Part shown: positions 1-3,528 of the stretch, piece after piece | How positions within the stretch are numbered: position 1 is the stretch's first letter | Layout of the letters: the number at the start of each line of letters is the position of its first letter | Translations under genes and position numbers: made by a program | From: Oxalobacteraceae bacterium | Lineage (GTDB): Bacteria; Pseudomonadota; Gammaproteobacteria; Burkholderiales; Burkholderiaceae_D | Assembly (NCBI GenBank): GCA_947446335.1 | Contig: CANFGA010000111.1 | Coordinates: 1 to 8,367 of the forward strand | Direction of reading: 5' to 3' | DNA length: 8,367 bases | The notes under the pieces: model-generated | Told to the model about the DNA's origin: nothing | Database searches by the model: none | The model's input: the letters and a program-made list of their open reading frames with translations, nothing else

Positions 1-24
1 CGCAACATAAATTTCGGGACAACA
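1..24. mobile_element. Possible terminus of a second insertion sequence (IS21-like) inside IS66 tnpC
   Basis: IS66 similarity stops abruptly here. Read on the minus strand, tnpC gives the expected LQADAFAGY and then VVPKFML, which does not look like IS66. The abutting sequence starts with TG on the minus strand (CA at 23-24 on plus) and contains the 8-mer CAACATAA twice, at 3-10 and 20-27; the second copy runs three bases past the proposed boundary. TG/CA ends with short internal repeats are typical of IS21-family termini, but no transposase of that element is in view and no target duplication can be tested. This is an inference from a short edge sequence; a divergent IS66 sequence remains possible. 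Confidence 0.4.
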
Positions 25-989
25 TAACCCGCGAACGCATCTGCTTGAAGCACACCTTTGAAATCGGCCAGATGCGTCTGCGGGTGGATGCCTTGTCGGT
101 TCGGCGAATAAGCGAACCAGGCTGCCGGCGCCTCTGCCGAACCCGAGCGCCTGTCGTCGCGCACATACACCCACATGCGCGCAATCTTGGTCTGGCCATT
201 GCCGGGCGCGAGCACCGGCATCGTAGTGTCGTCCGAATGCACCTTGCCCGGTTGCAGCACGTAGCGTTGCAACGCTTCCACCAGCGGGCGCATCAAGGCG
301 CCGCAAGCACCAACCCACCTGGCCATCGTCGAGCGGTCCAGTTCGACGCCATCTCTGGCATAAATCGCCGCTTGCCGGTACAGAGGTTGATGGTCAGCGA
401 ATTTCGACACCAGGATCTGGGCCAGCAAGCCCGGTCCCGCGATGCCGCGCTCAATCGGGCGGCTCGGGGCCGGCGCTTGCACGATCCGATCGCAGCAGGC
501 GCATGCCTTCTTGCGACGCACGATGCGGATCACCTTGAAGGCGGCGTCGATGATTTCCAGTTGTTCCGAGACATCTTCCCCGAGTGGCTTGAGCTCGCCG
601 CCGCAGGCGGCGCATGCTTGTTCGTCGGGATCAAGGATGCGCTCTTCGCGCATCAGGTGCTCGGGCAAGGGCTTGCGTGGTGACTTGGCCCGGGTCGGCG
701 TTGGCGATGTTTCTACTTCTTCGGCGGCGCCATCTTCGGCGATCAAGTCTTCCAGGCGGGTTTCGAGTTGCTCAATCTTGCGGTCGATCTTCTCGGACTT
801 GCGGCCGAACTGCATCCGTTTGAGCTTGGCGATCTGGAGCTTGAGTTGCTCGATTTCCAGCGTGCGCACGTTGAGCGCTTGTTCCAAAGTAGAGACGGTG
901 TCGAGCAACCGACGCACTTCGCCATCGCGCGCCAGCAGCAGCGCTTTCAGGGATGCAATATCATCGGGAAGGTCGTCATGGAGAGGCAT
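1..989 (-). CDS. tnpC: IS66 family transposase TnpC (N-terminal part, truncated at the window edge)
   Basis: This is the DDE transposase of the IS66 element, starting at ATG 989 and open to the edge for 329 codons. In order it shows a leucine-rich coiled coil (about residues 12-85) and an IS66-type zinc-binding region with CAACGGEL (Cys126, Cys129) and KKACACC (Cys163, 165, 166). It then enters the catalytic core. VHSDDT supplies the first catalytic Asp (D253) and LQADAFAGY the second (D317). The catalytic Glu and the C-terminal domain lie beyond the edge. IS66 TnpC proteins usually have about 500 or more residues. The last seven residues (VVPKFML) do not fit the family, suggesting a disrupted copy. 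There is no good Shine-Dalgarno, and the start codon sits in the arm of a perfect 9-bp inverted repeat. The start lies 29 nt after the tnpB stop, so translation may depend on coupling from tnpB. Confidence 0.93.
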   Translation of the reverse strand, partial: MPLHDDLPDDIASLKALLLARDGEVRRLLDTVSTLEQALNVRTLEIEQLKLQIAKLKRMQFGRKSEKIDRKIEQLETRLEDLIAEDGAAEEVETSPTPTRAKSPRKPLPEHLMREERILDPDEQACAACGGELKPLGEDVSEQLEIIDAAFKVIRIVRRKKACACCDRIVQAPAPSRPIERGIAGPGLLAQILVSKFADHQPLYRQAAIYARDGVELDRSTMARWVGACGALMRPLVEALQRYVLQPGKVHSDDTTMPVLAPGNGQTKIARMWVYVRDDRRSGSAEAPAAWFAYSPNRQGIHPQTHLADFKGVLQADAFAGYVVPKFML

Positions 990-1010
990 GCGCGCAGTTT
1001 ACGCGCATGC
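986..1010 (-). promoter_or_regulatory. Hairpin covering the tnpC start codon
   Basis: GCATGCGCG (986-994) and CGCGCATGC (1002-1010) are perfect 9-bp inverted arms around a 7-nt loop. In the minus-strand mRNA the tnpC AUG (989-987) is paired in the 3' arm, so the structure could restrict initiation unless ribosomes leaving tnpB (stop at 1021-1019) open it. The other AUG in the 5' arm (1008-1006) opens an out-of-frame 10-codon ORF that ends just past the tnpC start. The structure is seen directly; its effect on translation is inferred. Confidence 0.55.
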
Positions 1011-1018
1011 TCAATTGT

Positions 1019-1366
1019 TTACAACACAGACATGAAGGGCGCTGTGCGCTCCGGCTGCTTCCAGTTGATGCCTTCGAGGAGCATCGACAGTTGGGCCGGG
1101 GTCAGGTGGACCTTGCCGTCGCTCGCCTGTGGCCAGACGAATCGACCACGCTCGAGCCGCTTGGCGAACAGGCACAGGCCATCACCGCTGGACCACAACA
1201 GCTTGATGACGTTGCCGCGCCGCCCCCGGAACACAAAGACATGGCCGCTGAACGGATCGCCCAGCAACGCGCTTTCCACCTTGGCGGCCAGGCCATTAAA
1301 GCCGCAGCGCATGTCCGTAAAGCCCGCTGCGATCCAAATGCGCGTGCCCGCCGGCAGCCCGATCAT
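1019..1366 (-). CDS. tnpB: IS66 family insertion sequence accessory protein TnpB
   Basis: This 115-residue protein has the normal length and sequence of IS66 TnpB (Orf2). It begins MIGLPAGTRIWIAAGFTDMR and continues with the conserved GFNGLAAKVE, DPFSGHVFVFRGRRGNVIKLLW and WPQ segments. TnpB is needed for transposition of IS66-type elements, but its biochemical role is not settled. The start ATG overlaps the tnpA stop as ATGA (1366-1363), and there is no clear Shine-Dalgarno, which fits translational coupling. The reading frame is intact, with no sign of decay. Confidence 0.95.
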   Translation of the reverse strand: MIGLPAGTRIWIAAGFTDMRCGFNGLAAKVESALLGDPFSGHVFVFRGRRGNVIKLLWSSGDGLCLFAKRLERGRFVWPQASDGKVHLTPAQLSMLLEGINWKQPERTAPFMSVL

Positions 1367-1773
1367 GCGCGCAGGCTCTGGAAGATTGTCCTGAGCAGCG
1401 CCGCATCGGCCCCCGCACGCACGCGAACGACCGCGTCGGCGAAGACGATTTCGATGGAATCGGGCACGGTAGCCGGCGCCGGCGGCGGCGCAATGGCCAA
1501 TGTCGGGGAAGTCACCACGGAGGCCTCAACGAGCACAACTGGCAGCAATGTCGGCATCGTTTGCGGTGTATCGTCAAACAACCCGGCGCGAAATTCGCGC
1601 CGCCATTTGAACACCATGTTGGCATTGACCCCATTCGCCATCGCCAATTTGGAAACCGACACCCCGGCCTCACATGCCGCTGCGGCAAGCCGCCGCTTGA
1701 AGTCGACCGAATAGTTCGGTCGCCCCTTCCGGTTGCCCGGCTTCAGTCCAGTGTCCAAAGTAGTTCCCGCCAT
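1363..1773 (-). CDS. tnpA: IS66 family protein TnpA (HTH accessory protein)
   Basis: This is the first IS66 gene, 136 residues from ATG 1773. The N-terminal part (NRKGRPNYSVDFKRRLAAA, then VSVSKLAMANGVNANMVFKWRR) is the helix-turn-helix region typical of TnpA, expected to bind DNA. A Pro/Ala/Val-rich linker follows, and the C-terminal tail (IEIVFADAVVRVRAG, ending FQSLRA) is also familiar from the family. An in-frame GTG at 1791 would add six residues (MVPTTF), but ATG 1773 gives the usual MAGTT start. Neither choice has a convincing ribosome binding site. The stop overlaps the tnpB start by 4 nt. An inverted repeat straddles the start. Confidence 0.92.
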   Translation of the reverse strand: MAGTTLDTGLKPGNRKGRPNYSVDFKRRLAAAACEAGVSVSKLAMANGVNANMVFKWRREFRAGLFDDTPQTMPTLLPVVLVEASVVTSPTLAIAPPPAPATVPDSIEIVFADAVVRVRAGADAALLRTIFQSLRA

Positions 1774-1796
1774 AAAAGTAGTGGGAACCACTTTGG
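1755..1796. repeat. Inverted repeat straddling the tnpA start
   Basis: CCAAAGTAGTTCCC (1755-1768) and GGGAACCACTTTGG (1783-1796) are inverted copies matching at 13 of 14 positions with a 14-nt spacer. The tnpA ATG (1773-1771) lies in the spacer. The repeat could be an operator for the element's own HTH protein TnpA, an mRNA hairpin limiting tnpA translation, or both. The repeat is seen directly; its function is inferred. Confidence 0.55.
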
Positions 1797-1829
1797 CGTG
1801 TAACGCTACCTACGTCCAGACGGTGCTGG

Positions 1830-1841
1830 GGTCACGCTTAC
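1830..1841 (-). repeat. IS66 terminal inverted repeat (tnpA side)
   Basis: Reading the minus strand inward from 1841 gives GTAAGCGTGACC. GTAAGCG is the usual outermost sequence of IS66-family ends. The boundary agrees with the abrupt end of the sterol desaturase reading frame at 1842. The partner repeat lies outside the window. Confidence 0.75.
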
Positions 1842-2182
1842 CAATAAGAGCCGAACTCTCCGACGATCACTGCAGCGGTAAAACGCAGCCAAAGTGGCAT
1901 TCCCGTGACGAATGCGTCAATTCCGCTCGGCATCACGTGATGCAATCCCCAGACGAGCATTGACAGTGGCAAGATCAACAGCATTCTGGGCAAGATGCCG
2001 TTGAGAAAATAATAGCCCAAGTCGGTAAAAAACGCTTTGCGGACGACCTTTTGTGAATGCTGCTCACAGAGTCTTTCTAGTGGCAAGAAAATAAGCATGA
2101 GCAGCAGCAACCAGATGCACAGTTTGAATATATCGAACGCGAATGGCGGCAGATGTTGCTGCAGTTGTCGGAAGATTTCCAT
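1838..2182 (-). pseudogene. Sterol desaturase/fatty acid hydroxylase family protein, truncated by IS66
   Basis: From ATG 2182 the frame gives 114 residues: MEIFRQLQQHLPPFAFDIFK, a membrane segment (about 18-37), the family-like LERLCEQHSQKVVRKAFFTD and LGYYFLNGILPRMLLILPLS, and finally VIVGEFGSYW. In related proteins this is followed by the first histidine box (GHRxxH type) of the di-iron site, but here the IS66 end begins. The last G of the TGG codon and the TAA stop (1840-1838) come from the insertion sequence. All iron-ligand histidines are lost, so the fragment cannot be an active hydroxylase. The rest of the gene may lie beyond the element, outside the window. The gene follows the PEP-CTERM gene on the same strand after about 100 nt, and its ribosome binding site is weak. 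Family assignment rests on the N-terminal part only. Confidence 0.82.
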
Positions 2183-2239
2183 GACTATCCAAAACAGGAA
2201 TGTTCAAGACCGATATTTTCGCGTGTACGGCCTGACCTG

Positions 2240-2273
2240 CGAGGCAGATTGATCGTTATTTCAATCTGCATCG
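2240..2273. repeat. Perfect inverted repeat downstream of the PEP-CTERM gene
   Basis: GCAGATTGA (2244-2252) and TCAATCTGC (2261-2269) are perfect 9-bp arms with an 8-nt loop. After one mismatch the pairing extends by about three bases on each side. The repeat lies 18 nt past the stop of the PEP-CTERM gene and about 60 nt before the desaturase start. No T-run follows on either strand, so it is not a standard intrinsic terminator. It may be an mRNA-stabilising 3' hairpin or a partial transcription barrier. Confidence 0.5.
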
Positions 2274-2286
2274 AAGACGGTGGCGA

Positions 2287-3165
2287 TCAGGCGCGCTGCG
2301 GTTTTCTTCTGGAAAATAGAAGACTCAGCAAGCCAATTGCGATCAGCGTCAAGGTTTCAGGCTCTGGAACTGCTGCAATCGAGACGCCATCGAGGAGTGA
2401 AAAAGGCGGTACGCCACCAGGTCCGCCTATCGACAAAAAACCAAGTATTTGGCTTGTCGTGTCGCCCGTGTTCAGATTGGGGTCTTGCACTGTAAATTTT
2501 AATGTTTGAAAATTCCAATCAATGAAGCTGCCATTGGGCGTTGTCATCAAATCTGAATTGTGGACTTCGCTCCCGCTGACGAAACTTGAATTGCCAAGAT
2601 TGGTGCCATCCGAGAGTTGAACCGTGCCGACAACCACAGTGCCACCGAGAGAGACCCTCCACTGCTCGGTGGTGGTGCCGGGATAGCCGAATTGTTGTCC
2701 AGCAGCTTGCCAAAAAGTCACGTTGTAAGACTGACCAACGATGAGTCCCGACAGAGTTTGCCACATGACGTTTAACGCGGCAGCGGCATCTGACACCACA
2801 AAATTTCCCTTGTCGGGGCTAGTTGCCGGAAAGCAGCCTGCAGGAGGTAGTAGCGGGTTGACTAAAGGGTGCGGGCAGCCAATCCCCGAGTACAAACTGC
2901 CTTGGTTTGCTGGCTCAAAAGCCAAAGTGGCTCCACCAGGAGCCTCCAGGAACGTATAAATGGCTGCATTTGATATTGTCCAGCCAGAACCCGATAGGCC
3001 TGCTGTTGCATCATAGAATTTTGCATTCAAGGGTGTTGAATTGGTAACCTCGAACGATCCATTGACCACCGTCGGTAGCGCCTTCACAGAGAGGGAAACC
3101 GTTGAAAGCGCGATGGTCAAAAATGCGGTGATGGCTAATTTAGATGAAATCAACTGCTTGTTCAT
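2287..3165 (-). CDS. PEP-CTERM sorting domain-containing exported protein
   Basis: This 292-residue secreted protein carries an N-terminal signal peptide (about residues 1-29, likely cleaved after VKA). Its C-terminal sorting tail has the PEP motif at 267-269, a hydrophobic helix (about 271-285) and the basic RRK at 286-288. This is the substrate signature of the exosortase (EpsH/Xrt) system, which processes such proteins at the inner membrane for export to the surface or exopolysaccharide matrix. The body begins VVNGSFEV and contains QTLSGLIVGQSYNVTFWQAAG and, near the end, FSLLDGVSI. These resemble jelly-roll, carbohydrate-binding-like modules (DUF642-type), but that is only a pattern judgement. 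Two Cys near residues 97 and 111 could form a disulfide. The start is set by a strong AAGGAGA ribosome site 6 nt upstream. No exosortase gene is in the window. A sigma-54 type promoter lies upstream. The sequence is less GC-rich than the decarboxylase region. Confidence 0.92.
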   Translation of the reverse strand: MNKQLISSKLAITAFLTIALSTVSLSVKALPTVVNGSFEVTNSTPLNAKFYDATAGLSGSGWTISNAAIYTFLEAPGGATLAFEPANQGSLYSGIGCPHPLVNPLLPPAGCFPATSPDKGNFVVSDAAAALNVMWQTLSGLIVGQSYNVTFWQAAGQQFGYPGTTTEQWRVSLGGTVVVGTVQLSDGTNLGNSSFVSGSEVHNSDLMTTPNGSFIDWNFQTLKFTVQDPNLNTGDTTSQILGFLSIGGPGGVPPFSLLDGVSIAAVPEPETLTLIAIGLLSLLFSRRKPQRA

Positions 3166-3170
3166 AAATT

Positions 3171-3178
3171 ATCTCCTT
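3171..3178 (-). promoter_or_regulatory. Strong ribosome binding site of the PEP-CTERM gene
   Basis: The minus strand reads CCAAGGAGATAATTT directly before the ATG at 3165. The AAGGAGA core is well spaced and fixes this start. Confidence 0.8.
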
Positions 3179-3245
3179 GGTGGCATTGATCGGCATTCAA
3201 ACATCGACACCTGAAAAAGTGCCCTATGTGTGACAAATCGCATCA

Positions 3246-3262
3246 AGCAAATAATGTACCAA
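3246..3262 (-). promoter_or_regulatory. Sigma-54 (RpoN) -24/-12 promoter of the PEP-CTERM gene
   Basis: The minus strand reads TTGGTAC-ATTAT-TTGCT. It matches the RpoN consensus TTGGCAC-N5-TTGCT at every position but one, with exactly 10 nt between the GG (3260-3259) and GC (3248-3247). Transcription would start near 3235, giving a leader of about 70 nt before the ATG at 3165. PEP-CTERM genes in betaproteobacteria are known to be controlled by RpoN with the PrsK/PrsR two-component system, so the placement fits. The start site itself is predicted. Confidence 0.75.
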
Positions 3263-3344
3263 AGAATTTTATTCTGAAAAAACAAGGTGTTGGTAATAAA
3301 TATCGCTGGTATTGATCTTTTTTTTTGATGAATGTAAATATTCC

Positions 3345-3361
3345 TGACACGGGTGTTGTCG
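3345..3361. promoter_or_regulatory. Candidate enhancer-binding site upstream of the sigma-54 promoter
   Basis: TGACACGGGTGTTGTCG contains the dyad ACAC-GG-GTGT and lies about 110-125 bp upstream of the predicted RpoN start site, a normal distance for a bacterial enhancer-binding protein. The minus-strand word CGTGTCA at this site recurs at 3430-3436. The binding protein, for example a PrsR-like regulator, is a guess. Confidence 0.25.
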
Positions 3362-3423
3362 ATGAGTCGATGTGCAGCCAAGTCATCCATCAATTTTTAT
3401 CAGCGCCCAACGGCTAATGATTT

Positions 3424-3450
3424 GATGCGTGACACGAAGGGATGCGTGAC
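3424..3450. repeat. Perfect 10-bp direct repeat
   Basis: GATGCGTGAC occurs at 3424-3433 and again at 3441-3450, a 17-bp period. The copies overlap the -35 region and the spacer of the plus-strand promoter candidate, the second copy abutting its TATAAT. This is an arrangement suited to a repressor or activator. A related minus-strand word, TGTCACACAT, lies at 3227-3236 near the predicted start of the PEP-CTERM transcript. Confidence 0.5.
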
Positions 3451-3456
3451 TATAAT
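3429..3456 (+). promoter_or_regulatory. Sigma-70-like promoter facing the terminator
   Basis: GTGACA (3429-3434; 5 of 6 to the -35 consensus), a 16-bp spacer and a perfect TATAAT (3451-3456) point rightward. The start would be near 3463, only about 16 nt before the terminator stem. There is no plus-strand gene downstream, so any product would be a short RNA. Confidence 0.4.
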
Positions 3457-3462
3457 ACTGTT

Positions 3463-3515
3463 GGCTTAATGTAAAAAAGCGCCGGATCAGAATGATTTCT
3501 GGTCCGGCGCTTTTT
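3463..3515 (+). ncRNA. Possible ~50-nt small RNA
   Basis: A promoter-like sequence (3429-3456) followed at once by an intrinsic terminator (3479-3515) defines a potential RNA of about 53 nt: a 16-nt single-stranded 5' part and a GC-rich hairpin with a U tail. It contains no usable reading frame. It would be antisense to the 3' end of the decarboxylase transcript. The only support is the promoter-terminator layout; a chance promoter-like word is a fair alternative. Confidence 0.25.
3479..3515. terminator. Intrinsic terminator of the decarboxylase gene (bidirectional)
   Basis: The arms GCGCCGGATCAG (3479-3490) and CTGGTCCGGCGC (3499-3510) pair over 12 bp with one G-T pair and an 8-nt loop. The plus strand continues TTTTTCTTT, and the minus strand ends in TTTTTT (3478-3473), so it can stop transcription from either side. 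It begins 13 nt beyond the decarboxylase stop (3529). Confidence 0.9.
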
Positions 3516-3528
3516 CTTTACTGCAGCG

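Larger units (their letters stand above)
25..1841 (-). mobile_element. IS66-family insertion sequence (partial; tnpA end present)
   Basis: Three genes in the classic IS66 order tnpA-tnpB-tnpC are read leftward. The tnpA-side end is placed at 1841 because the minus strand from there begins GTAAGCGTGACC, matching the GTAAGCG start usual for IS66-family termini. That base is also where the coding sequence of the sterol desaturase stops making sense. The other terminus, with the last part of tnpC, is outside the window, so the inverted repeat pair and the 8-bp target duplication expected of this family cannot be checked. A second element may interrupt tnpC near position 24. Confidence 0.9.
3166..3528. 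other. Regulatory intergenic region between the PEP-CTERM gene and the decarboxylase
   Basis: This 363-nt gap has no convincing gene. It is AT-richer than its surroundings and has a run of nine T at 3318-3326. It holds the PEP-CTERM leader and ribosome site, the sigma-54 promoter with a small palindrome just upstream (3263-3275), the candidate enhancer dyad, the GATGCGTGAC repeats, the plus-strand promoter candidate and the bidirectional terminator. A minus-strand open frame at 3169-3393 shows no family resemblance and is judged spurious. Confidence 0.6.

Noticed and set aside
45..1714. Several plus-strand open frames of 197-253 codons across the IS66 genes
   Set aside because: All are opposite tnpA, tnpB or tnpC, whose minus-strand products are confidently recognised. 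These are antisense shadows.
3169..3393. A 74-codon minus-strand open frame upstream of the PEP-CTERM gene
   Set aside because: It covers the sigma-54 promoter and leader, has no good ribosome site, and its translation resembles nothing known.
3416..3456. A possible -35 (TTGATG at 3422) for the TATAAT at 3451
   Set aside because: The spacing would be 23 bp, too long for sigma-70. GTGACA at 3429 with 16 bp fits better.
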